From Grimontia indica (GTDB lineage Bacteria; Pseudomonadota; Gammaproteobacteria; Enterobacterales; Vibrionaceae): DNA of 64,000 nt. The position numbers and the translations under genes are program-made. Under the pieces are notes generated by a model that saw nothing but the letters and a program-made list of their open reading frames with translations, was not told where the DNA came from and did no database searches. This document shows, in pieces, positions 1 through 8,225 of this stretch. The stretch lies in the NCBI RefSeq assembly GCF_000333895.2, contig NZ_ANFM02000027.1, positions 124,001-188,000 of the forward strand. Direction: 5' to 3'. Every line of letters begins with the position of its first letter. The stretch's first letter is position 1.

Positions 1-2
1 TG

Positions 3-167
3 AATTACGTAGTGGAAGTGGAAAACACCCTGTTTGATTCTATCTACGAAGGCTCGCGTGGCGGCGCACGATTTGGCGGATTGCTTGGTGCGTATATGGG
101 TAAGCAGGGACGTGAAATAGGTTATCTGCTTCGTCGTAACCTGCGTCAGCGTCTGAATCTGGCTTAA
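3..167 (+). CDS. C-terminal end of an unidentified protein (partial)
   Basis: The window opens inside a gene. One frame is open from base 3 to a TAA at 165-167 and gives 54 residues rich in glycine and arginine, with a glycine-zipper-like stretch (GGARFGGLLGAYMG) and a basic tail. A strong terminator follows 20 bases later, which supports a real gene end. I do not recognise the family. A membrane-associated glycine-zipper tail is possible but not demonstrated. Confidence 0.6.
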   Translation, partial: NYVVEVENTLFDSIYEGSRGGARFGGLLGAYMGKQGREIGYLLRRNLRQRLNLA

Positions 168-185
168 GCGCCATAACTAAAGAGA

Positions 186-209
186 AAGGAGCCGAATGGC
201 TCCTTTTTT
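186..209 (+). terminator. Rho-independent terminator after the first gene
   Basis: An eight-base-pair stem with a GAAT loop (AGGAGCC/GGCTCCT) is followed by a T run. It closes the partial gene ending at 167. On the other strand it lies just downstream of the K+ channel gene. Confidence 0.85.
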
Positions 210-233
210 GTATTTGCTATCTGTGGGGTTAAA

Positions 234-1259
234 TCAATCCCACTTAAAGTCCAACACCCTTTCATCGGCAATATAGAACAGCAAATCGTTGGGCTTGATT
301 TCCTGATCAAGCGGCGGGTTCAGCCTGACATTGCTATCGCGTCGGAAACCAATCAGCGTTGCATCATGCTCCTTCTTCATTCGTAGAAAGAGCGCTTCAA
401 CCGTGGTGTATTGCGCATCGCCAGGGTAGGTGACCGCGTATTGCGTCATGCCTTTGCGGGTGTTCAAAAGCTCATGATGAAGCTCAGAAGAGCCCGGATC
501 CACAGCTGATTTCGCCATCATTTCCACCGACACAGAAGGAATACACTCTGCGTTCGGGCAGTGGGTTTTCAAAAGGTCAGAAAGGACTTCCTCCTGGAAG
601 TACGCGAGAATGTGAACATCCGGATTTTTGCTGGCACAGAATAGCGCCGCCGCGAAGGTGATGTCGTCTTCCGGGTTGTCGATGATGATGCAGTCTGCAT
701 CGGAAACGCCAGCGCGACTCATGGCGGTTTCATCAGTAAAGCTTGTGGTGCGGACAAAATCGATTTCCTTCGGCAGAGGGTTTTCAATGTCAGCACGCAC
801 GCACAGCACGATGGGGCGCTTGTCTTTTTCTTCGTGCAGAAGCATGTCGATGAGGTGAAGGGTTCGGCTTTCGTTCCAACCCAAAATCAAAATGTGTCCG
901 GACACGTCAATGCTCCTTCTTCCTAACAGTCCTTTGCGCCAATACTCAATGGTAATACCCGCCAAGCGGCCTACACCGATGGCAAAAATACTTAGTCCAC
1001 AAGGGATCACAAACAGTGCGACAATCCATTTACCCGCCGTTGTAGTGGGAGACATGTCGCCGTAACCCACTGTAGAAGCGGTCACTAACAGATAATAGAT
1101 ATAATCAACGAAGGGAGAAGTCAGTGCATGCTCTCCCGCTAAGCGAAGCAGCACCCAGCTTATGACTGCGTAGGCCAACACTGCAGTAATAACGTGCTTC
1201 CCGCTTAAACGCTGAAATTGAGAGGTGATCCATCGGCGAACCATGTACCACTTGTTCAT
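234..1259 (-). CDS. Two-helix potassium channel with RCK/TrkA-N domain (Kch/MthK type)
   Basis: This inner-membrane K+ channel subunit has 341 residues. The selectivity filter TVGYGD is at residues 63-68, between two hydrophobic helices (about 22-42 and 78-100). After a short linker comes a Rossmann-type TrkA-N/RCK domain beginning around residue 120 (GHILILGWNES), and then a TrkA-C-like tail (residues 265-341). The filter and RCK order match ligand-gated bacterial K+ channels that assemble as tetramers with a cytosolic gating ring. It is a lone gene convergent with the partial gene on its left and divergent from the YkvA gene. Full length; no defects seen. Confidence 0.9.
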   Translation of the reverse strand: MNKWYMVRRWITSQFQRLSGKHVITAVLAYAVISWVLLRLAGEHALTSPFVDYIYYLLVTASTVGYGDMSPTTTAGKWIVALFVIPCGLSIFAIGVGRLAGITIEYWRKGLLGRRSIDVSGHILILGWNESRTLHLIDMLLHEEKDKRPIVLCVRADIENPLPKEIDFVRTTSFTDETAMSRAGVSDADCIIIDNPEDDITFAAALFCASKNPDVHILAYFQEEVLSDLLKTHCPNAECIPSVSVEMMAKSAVDPGSSELHHELLNTRKGMTQYAVTYPGDAQYTTVEALFLRMKKEHDATLIGFRRDSNVRLNPPLDQEIKPNDLLFYIADERVLDFKWD

Positions 1260-1436
1260 CAGCCGTTTTCCTTAACCTTCTTAGAGTTCAAACTAGCGTG
1301 CCACTATAACAGTCTAATCCATCAGCAAATTTCTCAATTTTGCCGACTGTGAAAAAGTTCTCAGATTCGGGTTAGGCAGCAGCATTGATTAGCGTGTAGA
1401 TTGAAAACAGTCATTCTTTACGAAAAGGATCGCGCC

Positions 1437-1784
1437 GTGAGTGACAACAAATATCTGGATGAATTTTCCGACGATGGATTCTGGACCAAAGCCCGTAACT
1501 TTGCGCAAAAGGCAGGTTACGACGTATTGGAAAATGCCCTTAAGCTCTACTATTCCGCGACAGATGACGATACACCCAAATGGGCGAAAACCACTATTTT
1601 CGCCGCGCTTGGCTACTTTATCGCGCCTATTGATGCCATTCCTGATCTGACACCTGCCGTTGGATTTTCCGATGATTTGGGTGTTCTTGCAGCCGCTGCG
1701 GCAGCGGTCGTGATGCACGTGAAAACAGAACACGGCCAGAAAGCAGGCGAGAAGCTGGATCAATGGTTTAAGAAGCTCAATTAA
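1437..1784 (+). CDS. YkvA family (DUF1232) membrane-associated protein
   Basis: The protein is small (115 residues from GTG at 1437) with the DUF1232 core: a hydrophobic segment carrying the family signature ALGYFIAPIDAIPDLTPAVGFSDD followed by an alanine-rich helix. The function of this family is unknown. I chose the GTG because AAAGGA sits eight bases before it; an upstream TTG at 1401 in the same frame is possible but has no ribosome site. The cupin gene follows after 23 bases, so co-transcription is likely. Confidence 0.8.
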   Translation: MSDNKYLDEFSDDGFWTKARNFAQKAGYDVLENALKLYYSATDDDTPKWAKTTIFAALGYFIAPIDAIPDLTPAVGFSDDLGVLAAAAAAVVMHVKTEHGQKAGEKLDQWFKKLN

Positions 1785-1807
1785 TTTACCCAGAGAGGGG
1801 AAAGGGC

Positions 1808-2197
1808 ATGAAAGGAAGCAGAGTCAACCTCAAGGATGCGTTTGAGCAAGTCACTTTCCTTGAAGATAGAACGCCGGAACACTCGCTGAGCGGTGAAGGG
1901 GAAGATGCCTTTGCAACACTGGCAGATTACCGAGATGGTGGCGTTTTCATTGCCCACTACGAAGGAAAGAGCGAATGGGAGCGTCATCCGGCCGACGAAC
2001 TGGTCCATGTGCTGGAAGGGCAAACCACCATCTTTCTGCTCAATAGCGAAGGAGAAACACCCATTTCCTTGTCTGCAGGAGAGTTGGTTGTGGTGCCGGA
2101 AAATGTCTGGCACCGCTTTGATACGCCAAGTGGCGTGAAGGTGATGACAGTGACACCGCAGCCGACTGAACACAGTATCGAAAGACCTGACAAGTAG
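1808..2197 (+). CDS. Cupin-domain protein
   Basis: The product is a 129-residue single-domain cupin. Motif 1 is represented by the H-x-x-D-E-L-V-H-V-L-E-G stretch (residues about 60-72) and motif 2 by the P-x-x-V-W-H-R segment (about 97-103), so most metal-ligand positions are present. Substrate is unknown. A GAGAGGGGAAAG ribosome site precedes the ATG. It probably forms a pair with the YkvA gene upstream. Confidence 0.85.
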   Translation: MKGSRVNLKDAFEQVTFLEDRTPEHSLSGEGEDAFATLADYRDGGVFIAHYEGKSEWERHPADELVHVLEGQTTIFLLNSEGETPISLSAGELVVVPENVWHRFDTPSGVKVMTVTPQPTEHSIERPDK

Positions 2198-2278
2198 AGG
2201 AAATCAGCTCGGAATTTCTGGCTGTCGTGCTAGAATCGCTGCCCTGCAATTTCCGGACAAAGTCGACTAGGCGTCATC

Positions 2279-3289
2279 ATGACAAAACCGAACAAAACCA
2301 CTTCACAACCTAAGAAAGGTCTGCACCCAAGAAATCCCCATCGTGCGCGATACGATTTCCCGGCGCTGATGAAAGGCACCCCAGAGCTCAAAGCCTTTGT
2401 GAAGAAGAACCCGTTCGGTGATTTGTCTGTCGACTTTTCCAACCCGCAAGCGGTGAAAACCCTCAACAAGGCACTGTTGCAACACTTCTACCAAATCAGT
2501 TTCTGGGATATTCCAGAAGGCTATCTTTGCCCGCCAATTCCCGGCCGCGCGGATTACCTGCATTACTTGGCAAATCTGCTGGCTGAATCCAACGGTGGAG
2601 AAATTCCAAAAGGCAAAGCTGTGAAGGGGCTGGATATCGGTATGGGCGCAAACTGCGTGTACCCCATGGTCGGCCACCGCGTTTATGGCTGGCAGTTCGT
2701 GGGTGCGGATATTGACCCAGTATCCGTAAAAAGCGCCAAGCTGATGGTGGAGATGAACCCAAGCCTCAAAGGCGGCATTCAATGCCGCCTTCAAAAGAAC
2801 CCAGACCACATTTTCGCAGGCATGATTAACGCCAAAGAGCGTTTCGATTTCACCATGTGCAACCCGCCTTTCCATGCTTCTATGGCAGAGGCAACGAAAG
2901 GCTCTGAGCGCAAAGTGAAGAACCTTGCCGCCAATGCCCGCAAGAAAGGCTCAGAACCCTTCAAAGCGCAGCCAATGAAAGGCAAGGGCAAACCAGTGCT
3001 GAACTTTGGCGGACAGAACGCAGAGCTTTGGTGTCCGGGAGGCGAAGCCGCTTTTATCAAGAGAATGATAGAGCAAAGCGCCGATTTCAAAACCCAATGC
3101 CTGTGGTTCACCACCATGGTTTCCAAGAAAGAAAACCTGCCGGGTATCTACAAGCAATTGAAAGCGTTAAAAGTCGAAGATGTCCGCACCATCGAAATGG
3201 CGCAAGGGCAGAAAGTCACGCGTATTGTGGCATGGACTTTTTTCAGTGAATCTGCGCGCCAAGACTGGTCGATAAACGGCGAAAAATAG
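2279..3289 (+). CDS. rlmF: 23S rRNA (adenine(1618)-N6)-methyltransferase RlmF
   Basis: The 336-residue protein has the RlmF (YbiN) layout: an N-terminal [12 protein letters not shown] segment, a Rossmann methyltransferase core with the SAM-binding loop [12 protein letters not shown] (about 121-132), and the N6-adenine catalytic motif NPPF near residue 198. It methylates A1618 of 23S rRNA in the cytosol using SAM. The basic insertion after NPPF, rich in lysine, is typical of the family. Length agrees with the Vibrio proteins. It stands alone. Confidence 0.95.
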   Translation: MTKPNKTTSQPKKGLHPRNPHRARYDFPALMKGTPELKAFVKKNPFGDLSVDFSNPQAVKTLNKALLQHFYQISFWDIPEGYLCPPIPGRADYLHYLANLLAESNGGEIPKGKAVKGLDIGMGANCVYPMVGHRVYGWQFVGADIDPVSVKSAKLMVEMNPSLKGGIQCRLQKNPDHIFAGMINAKERFDFTMCNPPFHASMAEATKGSERKVKNLAANARKKGSEPFKAQPMKGKGKPVLNFGGQNAELWCPGGEAAFIKRMIEQSADFKTQCLWFTTMVSKKENLPGIYKQLKALKVEDVRTIEMAQGQKVTRIVAWTFFSESARQDWSINGEK

Positions 3290-3419
3290 CGCGCTTTTCA
3301 GGCGGTTTTTGATTGGAAAATCGCCGCCTTGTGCAAGGTCGTCATAAGCGATAAAAAGTGGTGTTCTTTTTGTGGTTTTAGCAGTAAATTCTGCCTGAAT
3401 TGACCTTTGAGAATACGCT

Positions 3420-3815
3420 GTGAAAACGCCGACCACGCGACTTCCCCTCTATGTTGCTCTGATGATGGTGCTGCTGTTAAGTGGTGCTGTGGGTGTTATT
3501 GGGGTCGATTTGGCGCAGGGGCATCACGCAGCTTTGCAGGATAGAGAAGGCGTGCCGCTGGCGAAGGAAGAGTATTCGCTGCTTCGCACCATGACATCAC
3601 GCATTCTGCCCGGTGACGTCGAGTTTATCGATGACGAACCTTCATCACTGCCAGCCTTTCCTGCTTCAGGCATTTCTCTGCTTCTCTTTGGCCTTTTGTC
3701 GTCAGGCTACTTCTGCACTCGCCAGAGTCGACAGAACATCACAGGCTTCTTCGCACCTTGCCATCTCCAGTTCCGCTTTATCCACTCTAGGGAAGCCTTC
3801 TCCAGCATCACCTAA
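3420..3815 (+). CDS. Hypothetical membrane protein
   Basis: The 131-residue ORF starts with GTG at 3420. An N-terminal hydrophobic segment (residues 9-29) and a second one (about 83-97) suggest two membrane helices with a periplasmic loop between. The C-terminal part is rich in Phe, Ser and Arg and does not resemble any family I know. The ribosome site is weak. It lies 29 bases before the DedA gene on the same strand and could be its operon partner. A spurious call for the C-terminal third is possible. Confidence 0.5.
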   Translation: MKTPTTRLPLYVALMMVLLLSGAVGVIGVDLAQGHHAALQDREGVPLAKEEYSLLRTMTSRILPGDVEFIDDEPSSLPAFPASGISLLLFGLLSSGYFCTRQSRQNITGFFAPCHLQFRFIHSREAFSSIT

Positions 3816-3844
3816 CCCTGTTTATTTTGATTCTTGGAGATAAT

Positions 3845-4522
3845 ATGTTTGAAGCAATTCAGGAAGTGCTGGTGGCCTTGTGGAACCAGGATTTCGATGC
3901 GCTGCTGGCTCCCGGCAGCGCGACCCTAATCTACATCATCGTGGCCGTGTTGATTTGCCTTGAAAGCGGCTTTTTACCGGCGGCTCCCTTACCTTGCGAC
4001 AGCGTGGTTGTACTGGTCGGTACTTTGGCGGCAGTCGGTGTGTTAACGCCTGCTATCGCATTCCCGCTGCTGATTGTGGCTGCTTCAATGGGAAGCTGGA
4101 TGGCCTTCATGCAAGGTCGCTGGCTGAACAAGTTGCCAATGGTGCAATCCTGGCTGAAGAAAGTGCCGGAAAAGAACATGAAAACCGTCGATGCTTTACT
4201 GCGTCAGCATGGTTTGGTGGCTCTTTTTGCTGCGCGCTTTATTCCGGGTGTTCGCTCGATTGTGCCGATGATGATGGGCATCCGCGTGAAAGAAGCACCA
4301 CGTTTCCATTACTTCGCGTGGTTGAGTGCGACCCTTTGGGTCTTCCTGCTGGCGGGCATCGGGTTCCTGCTGCCATCGCTGCCAGACGCGCTTGGACGTG
4401 CAGTAACCATGGGGCTGATGGCTGCTCCTGTTATCACGCTTTGTGCCGCGATTCTGACTGCGATTACCTGGCGAGTCCGCAAATTGCTGAGAGGCAATAA
4501 GCCCCCTTCAGCGCAAGCTTAA
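3845..4522 (+). CDS. DedA family integral membrane protein
   Basis: The protein has 225 residues from the ATG at 3845, chosen because GGAG lies six bases upstream; an in-frame TTG at 3827 has no such site. DedA/SNARE-associated family features are visible: ESGFLPAAPLPCDSVV near the N terminus and the conserved FAARFIPGVRSIVP segment near the middle with the essential arginine pair, followed by C-terminal hydrophobic helices. DedA proteins are inner-membrane proteins linked to lipid carrier recycling and membrane potential. A terminator follows directly. Confidence 0.9.
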   Translation: MFEAIQEVLVALWNQDFDALLAPGSATLIYIIVAVLICLESGFLPAAPLPCDSVVVLVGTLAAVGVLTPAIAFPLLIVAASMGSWMAFMQGRWLNKLPMVQSWLKKVPEKNMKTVDALLRQHGLVALFAARFIPGVRSIVPMMMGIRVKEAPRFHYFAWLSATLWVFLLAGIGFLLPSLPDALGRAVTMGLMAAPVITLCAAILTAITWRVRKLLRGNKPPSAQA

Positions 4523-4539
4523 CCCTGACCTATTTCATC

Positions 4540-4573
4540 GCCACGTCGCTTGCAAAACCGGCGTGGCTTTTCT
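4540..4573 (+). terminator. Rho-independent terminator after the DedA gene
   Basis: GCCACG and CGTGGC form a six-base-pair stem around a long loop, followed by TTTTCT. It separates the DedA gene from rodA 25 bases downstream. Confidence 0.65.
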
Positions 4574-4598
4574 GATCTTAACGAAGACGTTTTAACCC

Positions 4599-5711
4599 AT
4601 GAATATACTGCGCCCACGACTGGATATTCCGTTGCTGATCGCGATTGTCTCGCTGATCACCCTTGGCTCAATGAGCGTATGGAGCGCGAGCGGCTACAGT
4701 GTGCCTACCCTTGAGAGACACGTCGCCCGCGCCATGATTGCGCTTCTTGCCTTACTGTTTTTCTCATTGATCCCCGCAAAAACCTACCGGGCACTCACGC
4801 CGCACCTTTTTGGTTTGGCGATTGTTTTACTGCTTGGCGTGATTGTGGCGGGGGACACGGTCAATGGTGCCAAACGCTGGCTCGCGCTTGGCCCAATCCG
4901 TTTCCAGCCTTCTGAAATTGTGAAAGTGGCGGTACCTATGATTGTCGCATGGCTGATAGTGCGAGATCCCGGCAGGCCGGGTCTGCAAAAGATTGGGCTT
5001 TGCGCGTTCGTCACAGCATTACCCGCAGGGTTGATTGTGATTCAGCCTGACTTGGACGGCGCGATCTTTACCGTGATGTATGCTCTGTTCGTGCTGTACC
5101 TTGCGGGTATGAGCTGGAAGATCATTGGCTCAGTGTTAGCAGCAGTTGCGGCGACAGTACCGGTGATGTGGTTCTTCTTTATGGCGGACTATCAGAAACT
5201 TCGCGTCACCCAGTTTTTAAACCCGGAATCAGACCCACTCGGCGCAGGCTATCAGATTATCCAGTCCCTGATTGCTATTGGCTCTGGCGGAGTGCGCGGT
5301 AAAGGCTTTATGCACGCCACACAAGGGCAGTTGGGATTTATCCCTGAAAGCCACACTGACTTTATCTTCTCAACCTTTGCAGAAGAGTGGGGCTTTTTGG
5401 GAAGTGCCGTCATGATTGCGCTGTATCTGTTTATCTCAGGCCGCGCTTTATGGCTGGCAGTCAACACAGCCTCACCGTTTTCCCGCCTAGTCAGCGGCGC
5501 ATTGGCAATGAGCTTCTTCCTCTATGCCTTTATCAACTTGGGCATGGTAAGTGGTTTGCTGCCCGTGATGGGAAGCCCGCTGCCATTTATCAGCTACGGC
5601 GGCACCGCAATGATCACCCAAGGCGCATGCTTCGGCATCATCATGGCGCTGTGTTGCGGTAAGCAACCAGTAGAAGCGACGTGGAGTGCGCGGACGTTTA
5701 GTAAGGCTTAA
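4599..5711 (+). CDS. rodA: RodA peptidoglycan glycosyltransferase (SEDS family)
   Basis: This 370-residue polytopic protein is a full-length SEDS protein. The conserved QPSEIVKVAVP segment, the QPDLDGAI motif carrying the catalytic Asp, the HTDFIFS segment and the C-terminal GSPLPFISYGGT signature are all present. RodA polymerises lipid II for lateral wall growth together with a class B PBP. It is not next to a PBP2 gene or rlpA here, unlike the usual mrdAB cluster, so this may be a second copy or a relocated gene. The cassette array begins immediately downstream. Confidence 0.93.
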   Translation: MNILRPRLDIPLLIAIVSLITLGSMSVWSASGYSVPTLERHVARAMIALLALLFFSLIPAKTYRALTPHLFGLAIVLLLGVIVAGDTVNGAKRWLALGPIRFQPSEIVKVAVPMIVAWLIVRDPGRPGLQKIGLCAFVTALPAGLIVIQPDLDGAIFTVMYALFVLYLAGMSWKIIGSVLAAVAATVPVMWFFFMADYQKLRVTQFLNPESDPLGAGYQIIQSLIAIGSGGVRGKGFMHATQGQLGFIPESHTDFIFSTFAEEWGFLGSAVMIALYLFISGRALWLAVNTASPFSRLVSGALAMSFFLYAFINLGMVSGLLPVMGSPLPFISYGGTAMITQGACFGIIMALCCGKQPVEATWSARTFSKA

Positions 5712-5728
5712 CTTGCTCTTGGGGACTT

Positions 5729-5760
5729 CCCCTTTTTAAGGGGAAGGTTAGGATTTGGGG
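5729..5760. repeat. Dispersed palindromic intergenic repeat, copy 1
   Basis: CCCCTTTTTAAGGGGAAGG is followed by TTAGGAT and a G run. Nearly the same string occurs at 12718-12748, next to the truncated qnr gene. The two halves CCCCTT/AAGGGG can pair. It looks like a dispersed chromosomal intergenic repeat and marks both ends of the accessory region. Confidence 0.7.
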
Positions 5761-5856
5761 GCTCTTATATGGTTTTGCCTCAACGTGAGTTAACGTTGAG
5801 GCCATCTGAGTGCTCGAATCATCCCACAAAGCCTGAATTTTTCTGATGCATTTCCT

Positions 5857-5872
5857 CTGTATAAAAACACAG
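5857..5872. promoter_or_regulatory. LexA-box candidate
   Basis: CTGTATAAAAACACAG fits the gammaproteobacterial SOS box CTG-N10-CAG with an AT-rich core. In copy B the matching string (6811-6826) begins ATG instead of CTG, so only copy A keeps both half-sites. Binding is inferred. Confidence 0.6.
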
Positions 5873-5893
5873 GGGTATGTATATAGCAAAAAT

Positions 5894-5950
5894 ATGAACG
5901 CTTTTAATACGGGACGCCCGATTTCTCATTTTTGGGCCACAAGCCAATAA
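5894..5950 (+). CDS. Conserved 18-codon ORF in the repeated module (copy A)
   Basis: ATG at 5894 opens MNAFNTGRPISHFWATSQ and ends with TAA at 5948-5950. Copy B has the same frame with GTG at 6848 and TAA at 6902-6904; most differences are silent or conservative (F to L, T to S, A to T). That pattern hints at coding, but the ORF also overlaps an inverted-repeat arm that could explain conservation. No clear ribosome site. Confidence 0.3.
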   Translation: MNAFNTGRPISHFWATSQ

Positions 5951-6086
5951 GTTAATCCACTGATTCTACTAAGCTATATGGTAAAGTGACTTAAGTGTAC
6001 GCGGACTAAACGGGCGTCTCGGTTTTGTACTAAACGGGCTTTATGCCCACTAATAAGTTGTTATACGCTCCTAGGAATCAAGCATC

Positions 6087-6536
6087 GTGCAAACAGCTAG
6101 CATTGATAAATTCCCACTAAAGTGGAGATGGACTGAGGAAGAATATTGCTTACTTAGCCAAGATGAACTGGCTCAGATTACTCCATTGTCACAAGAATCA
6201 GCCAAGGAAGTTTGGGAAACATCATTAAAGTTCGCATCTGATAAAAATGACTTTTCTCCCAATAATGAGCTTTTTACTGATATTTCTAGTATTGAGGCAA
6301 TCGATCAAAATAAAGTGAGAGAGTGGCTAGCTAACAGATTGCCAAAATGCGATATTATCGTTTCATGGCAACCAGATACTGCAGTTCTTACAAATACAGA
6401 CTTGTTTATTCAGTACTGGGATGACTTTTGCTATGGTGCAAGTGATGACGTTTCTGTTTGGCCAAAAGATAAGTCGTGGGTACTTCACTACTGGCACGAA
6501 GAAGTGTTTTGGCATGGTAAATCAGCAAGCGTATAA
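6087..6536 (+). CDS. Cassette protein, possibly DUF2947-like
   Basis: This first cassette gene has 149 residues starting at GTG 6087. It is soluble, acidic and tryptophan-rich (VWPKDKSWVLHYWHEEVFW at the C-terminal end). The pattern W-(S/T)-x-E-D-L-x-x-I-x-P-L-(S/T)-x-E-x-A near the N terminus and the C-terminal YWDDFCY region resemble DUF2947, a gammaproteobacterial family of unknown function; I am not certain. It sits between the two 282-bp modules, and its base composition is clearly AT-richer than rodA, as usual for integron cassettes. Confidence 0.7.
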   Translation: MQTASIDKFPLKWRWTEEEYCLLSQDELAQITPLSQESAKEVWETSLKFASDKNDFSPNNELFTDISSIEAIDQNKVREWLANRLPKCDIIVSWQPDTAVLTNTDLFIQYWDDFCYGASDDVSVWPKDKSWVLHYWHEEVFWHGKSASV

Positions 6537-6738
6537 CACATATGAGCCCTTCTCCGGTCAATAGGCAATAGCATTCTTTTGGCTGCGCCAGCAGCCAATG
6601 CTCTCGAACAACAAAGTCGTCTACTTCGATTTTCCCTACCTGAAGTTATCTGAATCAGACGCTTTCGAGCACCAACCCTAACTCGCTTTTGTCCATACTC
6701 GTGCTAGGCCGATCTGCTCTGGCACGTTTTTGCCCAAA

Positions 6739-7020
6739 GTGAGTTAGCATTTCGAACAATCCAGCACTTGAATCGACGTACAATGGCCAAATTTTTCTAT
6801 TGCATTCCCTATGTATAAAAATACAGGGATATGTATATAGTAAAAATGTGAACGCTTTAAATTCGGGACGCCCGATTTCTCACTTTTGGACCACAAGCCA
6901 ATAAGCTAATCCACTGATTCTACTAAGCTGTATGATAAAGTGTCTTAAGTGTACGCGGACTAATCGGGCGTCTCGATTTTGTACTAAACGGGCTTTATGC
7001 CCGCTAATAAGTTGTTATGT
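6739..7020 (+). repeat. 282-bp integron-associated module, copy B
   Basis: This is the second copy of the block at 5785-6066. The LexA-type box is degraded on one side (6811-6826), the 18-codon ORF is kept with a GTG start (6848-6904), both inverted-repeat arms are kept, and the block ends in GTTATGT (7014-7020) directly before the ASCH cassette gene. The 200 bases between the previous stop and this module (6537-6738) hold a GC-rich hairpin (GGCTGC/GCAGCC near 6581-6596) and no ORF. Confidence 0.75.
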
Positions 7021-7035
7021 TTCATGGAGGAAAAC

Positions 7036-7422
7036 TTGAAAGCTCTATCAGTAGTTGAGCCGTGGGGAACAATGATCGCCAATGGATTAAAGTCATTGGA
7101 AATTAGATCATGGAGTCCAGAGCTACTACCAATGCTAAATGTTGCTTTGGTTCAAAATAACACACGTCTAACGAGAGACGGTGACGAAGATGTTGATGGT
7201 CGAGTTGTGGCTATTGTTGATATTGTCTCAAGTGAACCATGGGTAAAAGAGGACTGCAAACATTCAGGCTGTGATGAGTCAGAGTTTGAAGAGGGCTGGT
7301 TGGCATGGAAGTTAAAAAATATCAGAAAGCTAGATAACCCAGTGAGTGCAATAGCAAAACGTAAATTCTACGATTTGACAGATTCTGAGGCTATTGCCGT
7401 CAAACGTGAGTTAGAAACATAA
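7036..7422 (+). CDS. ASCH-domain protein (cassette)
   Basis: The protein has 128 residues. It begins KALSVVEPWGTMIANGLKSLEIRSW, the hallmark opening of ASCH domains (PUA-like RNA-binding fold), and continues with the VVAIVDIV strand. I chose the TTG at 7036 because GGAGG lies five bases upstream and the ASCH motif starts right after it; an in-frame ATG at 7024 overlaps that ribosome site. ASCH proteins are thought to bind RNA or modified nucleosides. A classic attC begins over its stop codon. Confidence 0.85.
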   Translation: MKALSVVEPWGTMIANGLKSLEIRSWSPELLPMLNVALVQNNTRLTRDGDEDVDGRVVAIVDIVSSEPWVKEDCKHSGCDESEFEEGWLAWKLKNIRKLDNPVSAIAKRKFYDLTDSEAIAVKRELET

Positions 7423-7542
7423 CAAATTGTTCAAGAGTGATTCGGCACGCGTGGCATTTTTACTATGCGTTGTGTTTGGTGTTTAAGGTGGTATGCGGGA
7501 GCTTCAGTATTGCGTTGCTCACACCTTAACAGGGCGTTAGAC
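7417..7542 (+). other. attC recombination site 1 (VCR-like)
   Basis: The site runs from an ACATAAC core overlapping the ASCH stop codon to GTTAGAC at 7536-7542, about 126 bases. Internal arms such as TTGTTCAAGAG near the 5' end and CACACCTTAACAGGGC near the 3' end can pair. Length and layout resemble the V. cholerae repeats. Confidence 0.85.
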
Positions 7543-7544
7543 AT

Positions 7545-8156
7545 ATGGTGAACCCTGTCGATAATATTCAACCTGTAGATCAAGCATGTGAAGAATCTTC
7601 TTGGGAGGTTATTTATCTTTTAAGAGAACTTGGCCACCTTAAAGATCCCGAATCAATGACCATTATTCAAAAATACTTACTTGAATGCTGTAGGCGAATC
7701 TGGGAGCTACTTCCTGACTCTGGTAGTAGAAAAGGTGTTGAAGCTGCTGAGAAACTTTGTAGAGGTGAAATCTCATGGGAAGACGCTATGGAAACCGATT
7801 GGTATTCTGAGGGTTCGGCTTTTTTATTTGAATACGGCAAAGATACTGACCATGAAATTAGTGAGTATATTGGTCAAATTAACTTACAAAGAACTACTAT
7901 AGGTCGTTTACTTGTTCCACCCGCTTATATGGGCGAAATTGATATCAAGGAATTGCTTATGGAAGCTGCGTACTTTGCAAATACAGCCCTAAATTATCCC
8001 GGTATTAGTTACGGAACTACAAAATCGCATTATCAATCAATGCGTGAAATCAGTAAATTCTTACCATTGGATTTGTTTAAAATAATGGTACCAAATTCTT
8101 TAATAAACAAGTTGGGTGAAAATATGCCTAACAAGTCATTGCAGCAGGACAAATAA
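7545..8156 (+). CDS. Hypothetical cassette protein
   Basis: A 203-residue, soluble, mostly helical acidic protein; I do not recognise the family. It has EESSWEVIYLLRELGHLKD near the N terminus and a helical central region (EISEYIGQINLQ). It starts at the ATG two bases after attC site 1. Its last ten codons run into attC site 2, so the C-terminal residues NKSLQQDK are read from the recombination site, as seen in several cassette genes. Confidence 0.75.
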   Translation: MVNPVDNIQPVDQACEESSWEVIYLLRELGHLKDPESMTIIQKYLLECCRRIWELLPDSGSRKGVEAAEKLCRGEISWEDAMETDWYSEGSAFLFEYGKDTDHEISEYIGQINLQRTTIGRLLVPPAYMGEIDIKELLMEAAYFANTALNYPGISYGTTKSHYQSMREISKFLPLDLFKIMVPNSLINKLGENMPNKSLQQDK

Positions 8157-8223
8157 CAGTTGGCTTTGCTCCTGCGTCGCGATTTTAGCCAGCAATTATT
8201 TGCCTCTGAATGAGGCGTTAGCT
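8126..8223 (+). other. attC recombination site 2
   Basis: It spans GCCTAAC (8126-8132) to GTTAGCT (8217-8223). Arms CATTGCAG and CTGAATG pair with one unpaired G, the extrahelical base expected in an attC hairpin, and GCAGGA/TCCTGC extends the stem. The site overlaps the end of the preceding gene. Confidence 0.85.
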
Positions 8224-8225
8224 AT

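Larger units (their letters stand above)
5785..6066 (+). repeat. 282-bp integron-associated module, copy A
   Basis: This block is repeated, at exactly the same length, at 6739-7020. It holds, in order, a perfect LexA-type box (5857-5872), a short ORF of 18 codons (5894-5950), a pair of inverted repeats (GGGACGCCCG near 5921 and CGGGCGTCTC near 6011), and a GTTATAC core site (6060-6066) just before the first cassette gene. The ending on a GTTRRRY-type recombination core suggests an attI-like or long attC-like site. No integrase start is visible upstream on the minus strand. Confidence 0.75.

Noticed and set aside
1389..1763. 124-codon frame on the minus strand
   Set aside because: Fully inside the YkvA gene on the other strand; Cys/Arg-rich shadow frame.
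5698..5889. Minus-strand frame upstream of the LexA box as an integrase start
   Set aside because: 63 codons only, no integrase N-terminal features; overlaps the dispersed repeat.
6531..7020. Calling the whole stretch after the first cassette an attC
   Set aside because: About 490 bases is far beyond attC length; GTATAAC and GTTATGT may be cores but the middle is the 282-bp module.
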